DNA of 64,000 bases from Geoanaerobacter pelophilus (GTDB lineage: Bacteria > Desulfobacterota > Desulfuromonadia > Geobacterales > DSM-12255): assembly GCF_018476885.1 (NCBI RefSeq), contig NZ_JAHCVJ010000001.1, positions 1,054,001 to 1,118,000 on the forward strand, read 5' to 3'. Positions 36,540 through 45,955 of this stretch are shown in pieces. Under the pieces are notes generated by a model that searched no databases, was not told the DNA's origin, and was given only the letters and a program-made list of their open reading frames with translations. The position numbers were made by a program, and so were the translations under genes. Each line of letters starts with the position of its first letter. The stretch's first letter is position 1.

Positions 36540-38342
36540 TTATATAGAATCCAGCCCAAGTTCATGCAACTTTTCCTTCTCCGGCCTGGTAGTTTCAGGA
36601 TCCCAACCCCGATCTTTGTAGTACTGGGTGAGCATGGCGTCGAACTGGTTCCGGTCGAGCACCGCTCCTTTCTTGGGGCCAACGGTGAAGGCGTCCTCGA
36701 AAAAACGATCAGGCAGCCGGTCGTCGGCCCGGCGGAACCCCTCGCGGTAATTGAACAGCTTCTCCAGGTTGAAAATCCGTTCACCGGCTTTCTCGAACTC
36801 GGCCTTGTCGTATTCATGGCCGGTAATGGCGCTGAGCATGGCGAGCATCGGTTCTTCCAATGCCGGCTCAAAGGTAGGGAAAAAACACATGCCTGTCGAA
36901 TCCAGCATGGCCCGCCGGTTCTGCATGGCGATGTTGTCGCCGCTCATGTGACAGGCCCCGCGGGAGGCTGTGACATAGGAGAGCCCCCTGGGCTGGTTTG
37001 CCTGGATGTTGTGTGCCGCCAGTTCAAGCCCTTTTACCTGGATGGCAAACTTTTCACTCCCCTTGCCGATGTGCCAGGACAATGCCCGCACTCCTTCGGC
37101 GGCCAGGGCACCCACGCCATCCTTCGCAGCGATCTTCTCGATCATCGCCAGTGTAGCGTCGACACTGCCCCATTTGAGATCGATGCCATCCAGAAATCCC
37201 AGATTGATTAGGCCCTTTTCGTAGGCCTCCATGAGAAAGCCGATGACGTTGCCGGTGGAAATCTGGTCGAGACCGAGATCGTCAAGGGTGGTGATCGCTT
37301 TCAATAAGCCGGGCATGTCCGAGATCAGGAGGTTCGAGCCGAGCATTACGCCGGTTTCGTACTCGGGACCGTCGTGGACAATGCCGCCATATTTGCCTTT
37401 CGTGATGCCGCTCTTCTTGCAGGCCAGCGGGCAGCAGTAGCAGGCGATGTCTTTCACCCAGACATCGCGCCGGGCGGCGTCACCACCAATTTTGTCAGCC
37501 TCCGGGAAAGTCCCCTCGCGATAGTTCCGGACCGCCTCGGTCCCTGCATTGCTGTTGGCAACGATGGCCCGGGCCGTCCCTTGTTCCGCCCAATTTTTGG
37601 CATAAGCGGTACCGTAGAGTGCGGACCGTGCCTTATCTAGGGCGGCCAGGAACCGCTGGTGATCGGCAACACCTGGTTGTCCCGATCCCTTGACCGCGAT
37701 AGCCTTCAGGTTCTTGGATCCCATGACGCACCCCATACCACCCCGGCCCGCTGCCCGCCCCGCCGTATGGAGAATGCTGGCATACGGCACGAGATTCTCT
37801 CCGGCCGGTCCGATGTAGACCGTCTTGAATCGCCGGTCACCGAGCGCATCCAGGAATACCTTGTCGAAGACATCCGTGCGCATCCCCTTGAACCTCTTCC
37901 CCTCGCGAATCTCCACCTTGTCGTCATCTATGACGACATAGCTGAGCTCCGGCGCCTTGCCGGTAATGACAAGACCGTCATACCCCGCAAACCGGATCTC
38001 CGGGCCGAAAAAGCCTCCCATGTTCGAGTAGGAAACGGTCGAGGCATGGTCATAATCGGATTTCATCGGTGAGGTGATGGGAGATTTCGTCACCACACAG
38101 GTCCTGGAGGAGGAAGGGACCGGCAGTCCCGAAAACGGACCGGGCATGAAGATCAGCGGGTTTTCGGGCGAAAGCGGATTGATTCCCGGCTTCTTCAGCC
38201 GGTCCCAGAGAATCTTCATGCCGAGCCCCTGCCCGCCAACAAATTTGTCCAGATCAGCCGGGGCGATGGCCACTTTTTCACTTTTGCTGGTGGTAAGGTC
38301 GATGTGTAGAAGTACGCCATGGTATCCAGGGTTCTTGCTCAT
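36540..38342 (-). CDS. Tungsten-type aldehyde:ferredoxin oxidoreductase
   Basis: 600-aa enzyme oxidising aldehydes to acids (or reducing acids) with a tungstopterin and one [4Fe-4S] cluster. The cluster ligands are visible: C301, C304, C308 (CYCCPLAC) and C486 (STGMCFF). The N-terminal domain contains [20 protein letters not shown], a typical AOR stretch. Its start overlaps the stop of the ferredoxin gene (38339-38342), so the pair probably forms one complex. It is part of the operon headed by the FMN reductase and the 71-bp element. Physiological aldehyde not identifiable. Confidence 0.94.
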   Translation of the reverse strand: MSKNPGYHGVLLHIDLTTSKSEKVAIAPADLDKFVGGQGLGMKILWDRLKKPGINPLSPENPLIFMPGPFSGLPVPSSSRTCVVTKSPITSPMKSDYDHASTVSYSNMGGFFGPEIRFAGYDGLVITGKAPELSYVVIDDDKVEIREGKRFKGMRTDVFDKVFLDALGDRRFKTVYIGPAGENLVPYASILHTAGRAAGRGGMGCVMGSKNLKAIAVKGSGQPGVADHQRFLAALDKARSALYGTAYAKNWAEQGTARAIVANSNAGTEAVRNYREGTFPEADKIGGDAARRDVWVKDIACYCCPLACKKSGITKGKYGGIVHDGPEYETGVMLGSNLLISDMPGLLKAITTLDDLGLDQISTGNVIGFLMEAYEKGLINLGFLDGIDLKWGSVDATLAMIEKIAAKDGVGALAAEGVRALSWHIGKGSEKFAIQVKGLELAAHNIQANQPRGLSYVTASRGACHMSGDNIAMQNRRAMLDSTGMCFFPTFEPALEEPMLAMLSAITGHEYDKAEFEKAGERIFNLEKLFNYREGFRRADDRLPDRFFEDAFTVGPKKGAVLDRNQFDAMLTQYYKDRGWDPETTRPEKEKLHELGLDSI

Positions 38343-39064
38343 TTCATCCCTCCGAACTCAGCCGTTCCGTACCAACCTTTGGCCAGTTCCGCCGCAATTT
38401 TATCCGGGCCGAAGCCGTAAAATTTCCGGTCACGCCGCACTTCGACATAGGAGATCGCCCCAAAGGGGCAGCGCTTGACGCACTGCGGATCACCGCCGCA
38501 GAGGGTGCACATCCGTTCCGGCTTGCCCGTTAAGGGGTTCGGGGTAATGACCCCGGTCCGCTCCTTTGCGCAGGCCTTGGCGCAACTTTGGCAGCCGATG
38601 CACCTGGCGGTATCGTTATGAATGGTGTGAGTCGCCTGGTCACGATAAAGGGCGCGCCTGCCGGACTTGGCGTCCGGCTCAACCGGACATGCTTTCACGC
38701 AGGGGGTATCAGCACACATGGCGCAGACATTCGGCACATCCACGTCGGGGTTGAAGCTGTGGACCCGGATATTGGCGAACCGTGGATTCCCGAGACCCGG
38801 TAGTTTTCGCCCGGCAATGGACACTGGCCAGTTTTGTGCCGAACAGGCCGTTTCGCAGGTCCGACAGCCGGTGCATTTGGTGTAGTCCACCAGCACCATT
38901 TTTAGCTCTTCGCCTCCGGTGAGCGCCCAGGCCGCAGCACGGACGCCAAATTGGCCAAGCAGAATAACGGCGCCACCCCCAATCCCGACCCCCTTGATGA
39001 ATTCCCGGCGGGTGAAGGTTGTACATCTAAGAGAGCCGTCAGTTTCCTTATTTTCCCTGTTCAT
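38339..39064 (-). CDS. Tat-exported ferredoxin-like 4x[4Fe-4S] subunit
   Basis: 241 aa from ATG 39064 after GGTGGAGGTAAAG. The N-terminus carries a twin-arginine motif (FTRREFIKG) and a hydrophobic stretch, then four cysteine groups: CTGCRTCETAC, CAMCADTPCVKAC, CIGCQSCAKAC and CTLCGGDPQCVKRC, the HybA/DmsB layout. It is coupled to the aldehyde oxidoreductase by a 4-nt overlap and most likely serves as its electron acceptor. Odd: the AOR itself has no Tat signal, so either the pair is carried together to the periplasm or the signal only anchors the ferredoxin at the membrane. Confidence 0.88.
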   Translation of the reverse strand: MNRENKETDGSLRCTTFTRREFIKGVGIGGGAVILLGQFGVRAAAWALTGGEELKMVLVDYTKCTGCRTCETACSAQNWPVSIAGRKLPGLGNPRFANIRVHSFNPDVDVPNVCAMCADTPCVKACPVEPDAKSGRRALYRDQATHTIHNDTARCIGCQSCAKACAKERTGVITPNPLTGKPERMCTLCGGDPQCVKRCPFGAISYVEVRRDRKFYGFGPDKIAAELAKGWYGTAEFGGMK

Positions 39065-39128
39065 CTTTACCTCCACCGAATAGGTTTCCTCGTGCAGATT
39101 AACCTGGGCATGGTGCACAACATCCCAA

Positions 39129-39749
39129 CTAATGTAACTCTACAGCAAACTTAGGAAATGGGGAGGTTACGGAGACAGCGGCCAAGGCCGTTCCAAGCCA
39201 GGCAATTGTCTGCCCGAGATGGCTCATATTCCGCATGGCCTCCTCGTCGCCATTGACCTCGCCTTTATCCGTTCCCATTCCAAGATTCCAGTACAATGAG
39301 CCGGGAACAATCATGGAAGATATGAGGAACATGTTGTTGATGGTATTGAACACATGGGTCGCACCGCCACGTCGGACCGCCACGACTGCTGCGCCGATCT
39401 TGCCGCTGAATGCTCCGCCGTTGGCCAGCGCAACAAAGCCGGCTCGATCAATCAGAGCCTTTAATTCCGAGGTCACATCAGCAAAATAGGTCGGAGAACC
39501 AAGGATTATCGCATCCGCTGCGTACATCTTTTCCAGGTACTCGTTAATAGGATCGTTCTCGATAATGCAGCGACCATTGCGCTTCTCGACGCACTTCATG
39601 CAGGCCATGCAACCCCGAACCGCTTTCCCCCCAATCCGCAAAACCTCAGTGTCCCATCCGGCGGCTTCCAGAGGTTCGAGCACCTTTTTGAGCAAGATTT
39701 CCGTGTTACCGCCCGGCCTCGGGCTTCCGTTTATCGCTACAGCTTTCAT
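39129..39749 (-). CDS. NADPH-dependent FMN reductase / flavodoxin-like protein
   Basis: 206 aa from ATG 39749 behind AAGGAGATGAT. The flavodoxin fold begins MKAVAINGSPRPGGNTEIL with the FMN phosphate loop; CMACMKC is a cysteine motif seen in iron-sulfur flavoproteins, and GSPTYFADVTSELKALIDR is the second FMN contact. First gene of the operon that continues through ferredoxin, aldehyde oxidoreductase, cupin and CMD protein; 64 bp separate it from the ferredoxin start. The 71-bp element is 33 bp upstream of its start. Confidence 0.85.
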   Translation of the reverse strand: MKAVAINGSPRPGGNTEILLKKVLEPLEAAGWDTEVLRIGGKAVRGCMACMKCVEKRNGRCIIENDPINEYLEKMYAADAIILGSPTYFADVTSELKALIDRAGFVALANGGAFSGKIGAAVVAVRRGGATHVFNTINNMFLISSMIVPGSLYWNLGMGTDKGEVNGDEEAMRNMSHLGQTIAWLGTALAAVSVTSPFPKFAVELH

Positions 39750-39781
39750 ATCATCTCCTTTCACCTGATGCTGATAACCTC

Positions 39782-39852
39782 GTTGATGATTTCACTGTAA
39801 CGAAGAATGAGCAAAGGTAGATAGACCGATCCTGTTGAATTATTGCCTGATA
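39782..39852 (-). promoter_or_regulatory. Conserved 71-bp operator/promoter element, copy 1
   Basis: Shares GTTGATGATTTCA, then GATCCTGT and GAATTATTGCCTGAT, with 46823-46893; the distance between GTTGATG and GATCCTG is exactly 46 bp in both. Both copies lie just upstream of minus-strand operons in the same orientation, and one is beside the AraC-type gene at 47 kb. Read on the minus strand, AGGCAATAA and ACAGGATC blocks would precede the promoter core, as expected of AraC-type sites. The rest of this gap (39853-40081) holds nothing I recognise. Confidence 0.75.
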
Positions 39853-40081
39853 GTGCGAGGTTTTAAATTATTGGCGTGTAAGGAGTAGCAGGGCTGTTTG
39901 GGATGTTAGCGAATCTATAGATTGGGAATGAAGCAGTTATACGGTAGATCCTGGATTTACAGCATGAAGATTGCACTCAGGATTTAGGAAGCAGGGATTG
40001 CCCGATGAGATGACAAATAGACGTCAGCACAGTGGTCTTTGCAAGATGGGCTGCTAGAGCGTCTAGGGTATGCTGAAACAG

Positions 40082-40107
40082 CAAAGGCGGCCGATTGGCC
40101 ACCTTTT
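40082..40107 (-). terminator. Hairpin after the truncated HAD fragment
   Basis: AAAGGCGGCC pairs with GGCCACCTTT (one mismatch, loop GATT). It lies 13 bp after the truncated HAD frame. The T-run on the minus strand is short, so strength is doubtful. Confidence 0.5.
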
Positions 40108-40119
40108 GATTGTCTCCGA

Positions 40120-40173
40120 TCAACCCGTTTCCATCAGCACGCCGTCATTATCCCAGAAGATTCCGTCAAACAT
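40120..40173 (-). pseudogene. Truncated HAD-type phosphatase start (17 codons)
   Basis: The frame reads MFDGIFWDNDGVLMETG and stops. This is the canonical N-terminus of HAD phosphatases, with nucleophile motif I DNDGV; the remaining 200 or so residues are absent and nothing homologous follows. Its ATG overlaps the stop of the YkgJ gene, as in a coupled operon. I read it as a gene cut off by deletion. Confidence 0.6.
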
Positions 40174-40717
40174 CTGTATCCATCCCTGACTGAACCGAAT
40201 TCGCTGCCGCAACGCCGTAGCCCCCTTGATATGACCCCAGAACCCTCGCCAGATGCGGTTTGAGGCTGTCAAACAATTGCAGAGTGGTGTCATTCGGATT
40301 CCGGCAGTAATGGGCCGTGGCGCCGAGATTGAAATAGACGCGGCAGGCAAACGGCCGGACGCCGTAGATGCCGCAGTTTTTCCTGGCCAGGTTGAAAAAG
40401 GGGCAATAGCCGGAATCGTCGTTCCGTTGTGGCAATAGATCCAGCAGCTGACTCTCGGCGGCAAACACATCGGGACGGCAGCGGCAGCAACAGCCGGTCG
40501 CACAGCCATGTGAACCGATTTCTCCCCGGCAGAACGAATGGGTGATGATCTTGCGGCCAAACCGGTCCGCTGCCCGGTACAGAAACGAAACCTGGCGCGA
40601 TGAATCTGCTCCGGCCCGTTCACACCAGATGACCCGCCGCTTCAGGTGTTCAATCTCCCGGGCAAGCACCGCTTCACGGTTAACAGCCGCGCTTTTCATG
40701 GAAATAATGCCTGGCAT
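40166..40717 (-). CDS. YkgJ-family cysteine cluster protein
   Basis: 183 aa. The family signature is visible: CATGCCCRCRPD near residue 72, then YCPFFNLARKNCGIYGVRPFACRVYF with the spaced cysteines of the zinc/iron-binding CxxCxxCC type. An upstream helix and basic region (EHLKRRVIWCERAG) are present. Function of YkgJ proteins is unknown. It is 124 bp after the flavodoxin gene and overlaps the truncated HAD frame downstream. The first ATG is used; MKSAAV six codons later is an alternative. Confidence 0.85.
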   Translation of the reverse strand: MPGIISMKSAAVNREAVLAREIEHLKRRVIWCERAGADSSRQVSFLYRAADRFGRKIITHSFCRGEIGSHGCATGCCCRCRPDVFAAESQLLDLLPQRNDDSGYCPFFNLARKNCGIYGVRPFACRVYFNLGATAHYCRNPNDTTLQLFDSLKPHLARVLGSYQGGYGVAAANSVQSGMDTDV

Positions 40718-40841
40718 TCAGCATCACCTCTGCAAAATTATTTGACTTAACCTGGTTCAGATACTTATTTACCCGTGGTCTGTCAAGACGGCAATTGCAT
40801 AGCCGCAAACGGAATTACTCAAAGCAGGAAATACTTTGTTA

Positions 40842-41369
40842 TTAGATTAAATCGTGCTTCTTCAACCAGTTCGCCACATCATTATCCGCCCTGCCAACAG
40901 TGCTGCCTTTTATCGCCAAACCGGATAAGACCTTTGTCGTTGGACAAAGCTTCTTGATATCGCGTTCACTGCTGCCCAAGCCACTCCCCTCGTGGGTGCA
41001 GTAGGGAACGATGGTCTTTCCCGAGAAATCGTATGATTCCAGAAACGTAAATACCGCCATTGGCATCGTCCCCCACCAGTTGGGATAACCGAGATAAATG
41101 ACCTCATACGAATCCATATCGGCAACTGTTGCCGTAAGTTCTGGTCGGGCGTTTTGTCTCAGTTCATCCTTTGAGACTTCGGTTGTTTCCGTATAGTCTT
41201 CCGGATACTGGTTTACGGTCTCGATCTGAAACAGGTCGCTACCGGTCAATCCCTGGATTTTCTTAGCAATCAGTTCAGTATTGCCAACCGGCAGATTGAC
41301 AATACTGCCGCTCACGTAGTTGTTGCCTCTGCGTGAATAATATACACTCAGGCACTTTTGCTTTGCCAT
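40842..41369 (-). CDS. Flavodoxin
   Basis: 175-aa flavodoxin-fold protein of the long type: SVYYSRRGNNYVSG is the FMN phosphate loop region, YLGYPNWWGTMPMAVFTFLE the isoalloxazine contact with WW, and THEGSGLGSSERDIKKL the third loop. Similar flavodoxins stand in AraC-controlled aldehyde-stress clusters with alcohol dehydrogenases. It begins 18 bp after the MBL gene and is probably the last gene of that operon. Confidence 0.9.
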   Translation of the reverse strand: MAKQKCLSVYYSRRGNNYVSGSIVNLPVGNTELIAKKIQGLTGSDLFQIETVNQYPEDYTETTEVSKDELRQNARPELTATVADMDSYEVIYLGYPNWWGTMPMAVFTFLESYDFSGKTIVPYCTHEGSGLGSSERDIKKLCPTTKVLSGLAIKGSTVGRADNDVANWLKKHDLI

Positions 41370-41387
41370 TTCATATTCCTTTCCATC

Positions 41388-42536
41388 TTAATCTTTACTC
41401 AGTTCATATTCTTTCGACAGCTGGCTGCCTCTTGACCTGTACCTGCCGGGTTCTTTAACCCGATCCACCGATCCCCACCAGTGTCGACCACGGCCGGTGC
41501 TTTGCAGGCTGACCGGTTCCCCCATCTCGGGCGTCAGAACCGTAATCTGCTGTGCCTCACCCAATGCGACCGCGCGGTCAAGCGGGTTGTGCCAGGAGTG
41601 CATGGACAGATCAAAGGTGCCGTTGTGGATCGGCAGCATACTTCGGCCCTTCAGGTCAATATTCGCCTGGATGCTCTCTTCCGGATGCATATGCACCCCC
41701 GGCCAGTTGGCATCATAAGCACCCGTTTCGAGCAGCGTCAGATCAAAGGGGCCGTATTTTTCGCCGATCTTCTTGAAGCCGTCAAAATAGCCGGAGTCGC
41801 CGCTGAAGAAGAAGCGCCGGTCGGCGGCCAGGATAACCCATGACGCCCACTGGGTGCGGTTCTTATTGAAGAGCCCCCGACCGGAAAAGTGCTGCGCCGG
41901 GGTAGCAACCAGGCGGATGCCGGCGACTTCCGTCTCCTGCCACCAATCGAGTTGTCTCACCTTTGCCGCGGGCACACCCCAGTCAACCAGAATGTCCCCT
42001 ACTCCCAGCGGCGTCAGGAACCAGTCGGCTTTGCCGGCCAGTTGCCTGATGGAATCCTGATCCAGGTGGTCGTAATGGTCGTGAGAGATGATCACGCCCT
42101 TGATCGGGGGGAGCTCGGCAATGCTGATGGGGGGAGCGTGAAACCGCTCCGGCCCGAAGAACTGGATTGGGGAGGCCCGCTCGGAGAACATCGGGTCAGT
42201 AATCCAGAAAGCATCAGCCAGTTTCATAAGGACGGTCGAGTGCCCAAGGCGATAGACCGTGCTGTTCGGCGCATTCAGCAACTGCTCTCGGGTCACTCGC
42301 TGGACCGGGATCTGTCCGGAGGGGCGGGTATTCGCCGGTTTGTTAAAAAAGAAATCCCAGAGGATGCGGGCATGCTCTAGCTGCCCGCCTTTGGTCACCT
42401 TGACGGGATTTTTCAGGTCACTCTCCAGGGACAGCGCTGAGCGGGTGTGGGCGGCGCTGCTGTTGTTCGCGAGTATCGTGGTTGCCATAAGGATAAGAAC
42501 TCCCAAAATCAGGGTAAGGAAAAGGACTCGCTTCAT
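41388..42536 (-). CDS. Exported metallo-beta-lactamase-fold hydrolase (UlaG/NAPE-PLD-like)
   Basis: 382 aa from ATG 42536; the TTG at 42557 is less likely. The N-terminal hydrophobic segment MKRVLFLTLILGVLILMA serves as signal or anchor. Zinc motif: ISHDHYDHLD, with further ligands in TPAQHFSGRG, FFSGDSGYFD and MLPIHNGTFDLSMH. LGHSTVLMKLADAFWITDPMF places it in the L-ascorbate-6-phosphate lactonase-like/NAPE-PLD branch. Substrate unknown. It lies between the MFS and flavodoxin genes of the second AraC-linked operon. Confidence 0.88.
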   Translation of the reverse strand: MKRVLFLTLILGVLILMATTILANNSSAAHTRSALSLESDLKNPVKVTKGGQLEHARILWDFFFNKPANTRPSGQIPVQRVTREQLLNAPNSTVYRLGHSTVLMKLADAFWITDPMFSERASPIQFFGPERFHAPPISIAELPPIKGVIISHDHYDHLDQDSIRQLAGKADWFLTPLGVGDILVDWGVPAAKVRQLDWWQETEVAGIRLVATPAQHFSGRGLFNKNRTQWASWVILAADRRFFFSGDSGYFDGFKKIGEKYGPFDLTLLETGAYDANWPGVHMHPEESIQANIDLKGRSMLPIHNGTFDLSMHSWHNPLDRAVALGEAQQITVLTPEMGEPVSLQSTGRGRHWWGSVDRVKEPGRYRSRGSQLSKEYELSKD

Positions 42537-42574
42537 CAGTTCATTCCGTGAACTCAAAGGATATCGGGATGCCG

Positions 42575-43816
42575 TTAATCATCAGCACGCCTGGGTACCG
42601 GCCTGAGTAGCAACATGGAAAGTAGGCAGCCTATGCCACACATGGCAACCACCAGTCCCAGCGGCCAGGGTGTTCCGTTCGACCAGAGTCCGACAAGCCC
42701 GGAACCGACGATGCCGCTACCATACTGAACAGCCCCGGTCAGGGCAGAGACGGCTCCGGCCCGCTGCGGAAAGTCGGCCATAGCCCCGGTAATCGAGTTG
42801 GCGACGATGAGGCCGGTAGTTGAAGCAAACAGAAACAGCGGCACAACCAGCCCCCACAGCCCACCCAGGCCGCTATGGGCGACGAAGCCGGCCCAGATGC
42901 CGGTGGCCATGGCCGCTATGGTTCCAAACAGCAGAATCCGGTCATAGCCGAAACGGCCCACCAACCATCGGTTCATGATGTTGGCCAGCATAATGCCGAT
43001 GATGCCGAGCCCGAACAGAAAGCCGTAGAGTTGGGCCGGGACATGATAGAAGCTGATATAGACAAAGGGAGTTCCAGCAACGTAGGCAAACATACCAGCA
43101 TACAGGAAGCCACCGGCGCCAAGATATCCCAGCAGACGTCGATTCTTCAGAAGCTCCAGATAACGCAGCAAAGCTTTGCCGAGAGATTCCGGATTACGAT
43201 TGTGCTCAGGCAAAGTTTCGGGAATGGTGTAAAGCGCGCCCAAGGTCACCAGCCCGACCACGACCAGAAGCCAGAAGATAGCCCGCCACCCAAACATGGT
43301 AACGATCTGACCACCGACCAGCGGCCCGGCCAATGGCATGATCGCCATGACCGTGATCAGGGTCGACAGCATCTGTGCTGCCTTTGTTCCTTGGTAAAGG
43401 TCACGCACCATCGCCCGCGACAGGGCAACACTTGCGCAAGCACCAAGTGCCTGCACGATCCTCCAGCCGATCAGTGTCATTGCACTGCTCGACAGTGCAC
43501 AACCGGCCGAGCCGATGACGAACAGGATCAGCCCGCTGCCGATAGCCAGTCGGCGGCCGTAGCGGTCACTGATCGGCCCCCAGAGCAACTGACCCGAACT
43601 GAAACCAATCAGATAGCCTGAGATCGTCCATTCGAGCATCCCGGCACTGGCATGCAAGGCATTACTCATGACCGGCATAGCCGGCAGGTACAGGTCGGTA
43701 GAAATGGAGGCAAATCCCATCAATAGACTGAGCACTGCGAGGAAATACCAACCGGGGGCAACTGGCGTCAAAACGTCAATCTCTCCCTCTGCTTCTGCGT
43801 GTGATAATCCGGACAT
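42575..43816 (-). CDS. MFS transporter, Bcr/CflA drug-resistance type
   Basis: 413 aa, twelve predicted helices. MFS signatures: SISTDLYLPAMPVM in helix 1, LLWGPISDRYGRRLAIGSG in the loop 2-3, and RAMVRDLYQGTKAAQMLST in the central part, all typical of the Bcr/CflA branch of proton-driven exporters. It is 17 bp after the SDR gene in the operon. It may export a toxic small molecule handled by the neighbouring redox enzymes; no direct evidence. Confidence 0.92.
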   Translation of the reverse strand: MSGLSHAEAEGEIDVLTPVAPGWYFLAVLSLLMGFASISTDLYLPAMPVMSNALHASAGMLEWTISGYLIGFSSGQLLWGPISDRYGRRLAIGSGLILFVIGSAGCALSSSAMTLIGWRIVQALGACASVALSRAMVRDLYQGTKAAQMLSTLITVMAIMPLAGPLVGGQIVTMFGWRAIFWLLVVVGLVTLGALYTIPETLPEHNRNPESLGKALLRYLELLKNRRLLGYLGAGGFLYAGMFAYVAGTPFVYISFYHVPAQLYGFLFGLGIIGIMLANIMNRWLVGRFGYDRILLFGTIAAMATGIWAGFVAHSGLGGLWGLVVPLFLFASTTGLIVANSITGAMADFPQRAGAVSALTGAVQYGSGIVGSGLVGLWSNGTPWPLGLVVAMCGIGCLLSMLLLRPVPRRADD

Positions 43817-43833
43817 AAAAACATAAACCTCTT

Positions 43834-44664
43834 TTATTCTTTCGATTTCAGCGGACCATAGAAAAACGATGCGGTGGCACCGCCGTCGATAAGAAAATCC
43901 GCGCCGGTGATGAAGGCGCCCTGATGGCTCATGAGCAGTTCTGCGACATTGGCAATTTCATCCGCCGTGCCGGGGCGACCCGCTGGGCAATTCGCGAACA
44001 TGTTCTTGTAAAAATCACCTCGCGGACCGTTGAACTCATCGATGGCCAGCGGGGTGACCACGATGCCCGGGGAGATGGAGTTGATGCGGGCGCCTCTCTC
44101 TCCCCACTTGACAGCCTCTGCCATCACCCGCTTCACGTTGCAGCGCTTCGCCATCTGATAGGCATGCAGGGTGCTGTGAATGTTTTCCGGTTGCAGGACT
44201 TCGAGGGCGAACAACTCTTCCGTGGGGGTCGTTGCCAGCTGTTCATCGATCTCGGCGCTAAGTGCTGGCATGCGGTAGCCTGACTGGCTTGAAATCGTAA
44301 CGCCCACTCCGCCCCGCTTGATGACCTTGCCGACCTCTTCCAGCAAGACGGCGGTGCCATAAAGATCCACCTTCAGGATGGCTTCAATGGGAGCCTGGCT
44401 GGGGGAGAGCCCCGCCGAGTTGATTAGCATGGAGATCTCGCCATGTATTTTTGCCTTGGCAATCATGCTCAGGATGGAGTCCCGTGACGAAAGGTCCATC
44501 TCCATGGGAATCACATCGAACCCGGCATTGGTCATGGTCAGAGCCACCGCTTCAGCGTTCGCCATCTTGTAGTCGCCCACAATGATCTTCATACCGAAAC
44601 CGACCCTGCGAGCGATGGCCATGCCGATCTGCCCGGCACCTACCAGAATCATTACGTCTTTCAT
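43834..44664 (-). CDS. Short-chain dehydrogenase/reductase (SDR), copy 2
   Basis: 276 aa. Rossmann loop GAGQIGMAIARRVGFG, altered from the usual TGxxxGIG; LINSAGLSPSQAP corresponds to the NAG region; active-site tyrosine and lysine in YQMAK; cofactor region INSISPGIVVTPLA; C-terminal GADFLIDGGATASF. Strongly similar to the SDR at 45956-46789 with the alcohol dehydrogenase between them, suggesting duplication. Substrate not known. Confidence 0.92.
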   Translation of the reverse strand: MKDVMILVGAGQIGMAIARRVGFGMKIIVGDYKMANAEAVALTMTNAGFDVIPMEMDLSSRDSILSMIAKAKIHGEISMLINSAGLSPSQAPIEAILKVDLYGTAVLLEEVGKVIKRGGVGVTISSQSGYRMPALSAEIDEQLATTPTEELFALEVLQPENIHSTLHAYQMAKRCNVKRVMAEAVKWGERGARINSISPGIVVTPLAIDEFNGPRGDFYKNMFANCPAGRPGTADEIANVAELLMSHQGAFITGADFLIDGGATASFFYGPLKSKE

Positions 44665-44699
44665 GGGTAATTCTCCTTAACGGCTGGTCAACTGTTGAA

Positions 44700-45887
44700 T
44701 CAGAAGGCCATTCGCATGATCTGAAGCGCCTCATCCTTGCCAATGGACGTGAGGATGCCCAGGTTTCCGTTTTCCACAGCTTTCTCTGCCATGACCTCCA
44801 GGTCTTCTTCTTTGACTCCAGCCTCACGTAGGTTCGCCGGCATCTTGATGGCTGCATAGAATGCCTCTAATGCCTCGATACCTGCCTCTGCGGCAATGGT
44901 ATCATCCTTTTCAGAAACCCCCATGACATTGCGGGCGAATTGCGCAAATATAGGCAGCTGTTGCGGAGCGGTACTTATGGTATGACGCATCCAGGATGGT
45001 GTGAGGAGCGCCAGGGTGACGCCATGGGTCATGTCATACATGCTTGAGAGTTCGTGCCCCATGCCGTGCAGCGGGAATGGAAAGCCGGGCTTGCCGAGCA
45101 CAAACTGGAACCCAGCCAAAGCCATGGAACTGGCCCACATGATGTTGGCCCGGGCGTCATAATCCTGCGGATCGGCCAGGATCTTCGGGGCCTCCTCCAG
45201 CACTGCCTTCATAACCCCCTCGTTCATGCGGTCCTGAACCGTGGCGGCCACATCAGGTGTGAAATACTGCTCCATGAGATGGCAAAGGATATCCGCGACG
45301 CCGGCCATGGAATGATGTTCCGGCACCGTATAGGTGTACTCCGGGTCAAGAATGGAGAATTTGGGATTGAGCAAGGGGTGAAGAACGACTTTTTTCTTAT
45401 GATCCTCACCAACGGTGATAACGCCGCCCATATCCAGCTCAGAACCGGTCCCCGCCATTGTCAGAATTGTTGCCAGCGGAGCAACTGCGGTAATCCTGGA
45501 CGAAATACCTGACTCATCGACAAAGAGATCGGTGACCGGTCCATCATATTTCACCCCAGCGGCAATGGCTTTGCAAGCATCGAGGGTTGATCCCCCACCA
45601 ACGCCAAGAATGAAATCACAGTTGTTGTCACGATAAATCCTGATACCTTCTTCCACGCTTTCAATTCGCGGGTTTGGCTGAATACCGTTCAATTCCACAA
45701 ACGAGATACCTGCTCCATTCAGTTGTGAAACAGTTGCGTCATAAATACCATTTGCTTTGATACTCCCTCCGCCGTAGGCCAGTAAAACCTTGCTGCCGCC
45801 ATGTGACTTGATGGTATTGCCAAGGATATTAATTTGCCCCTTGCCGAAATAGGCAGTCGTTGGAATCGTGAAAATAAAGTTGTTCAT
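44700..45887 (-). CDS. Iron-type alcohol dehydrogenase, YqhD/BDH-like
   Basis: 395 aa from ATG 45887 after TAGGAGATTAAGC. NADP-binding GVGGGSTLDACKAIA, ELNGIQPNPRIESVEEG, and metal ligands in MAGVADILCHLMEQYF and FPLHGMGHELSSMYDMTHG are all intact. The pattern is that of the NADPH-dependent YqhD branch, which reduces short-chain and reactive aldehydes. It stands in an operon preceded by the AraC-type gene, an arrangement parallel to the E. coli yqhC-yqhD pair. A detoxifying role is thus likely, though inferred. Confidence 0.92.
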   Translation of the reverse strand: MNNFIFTIPTTAYFGKGQINILGNTIKSHGGSKVLLAYGGGSIKANGIYDATVSQLNGAGISFVELNGIQPNPRIESVEEGIRIYRDNNCDFILGVGGGSTLDACKAIAAGVKYDGPVTDLFVDESGISSRITAVAPLATILTMAGTGSELDMGGVITVGEDHKKKVVLHPLLNPKFSILDPEYTYTVPEHHSMAGVADILCHLMEQYFTPDVAATVQDRMNEGVMKAVLEEAPKILADPQDYDARANIMWASSMALAGFQFVLGKPGFPFPLHGMGHELSSMYDMTHGVTLALLTPSWMRHTISTAPQQLPIFAQFARNVMGVSEKDDTIAAEAGIEALEAFYAAIKMPANLREAGVKEEDLEVMAEKAVENGNLGILTSIGKDEALQIMRMAF

Positions 45888-45955
45888 GCTTAATCTCCTA
45901 TTGGTTACCCTTTGTTCCTTAACCTTCAATTTTGAGTTACGAACCTGTGCAGTCA

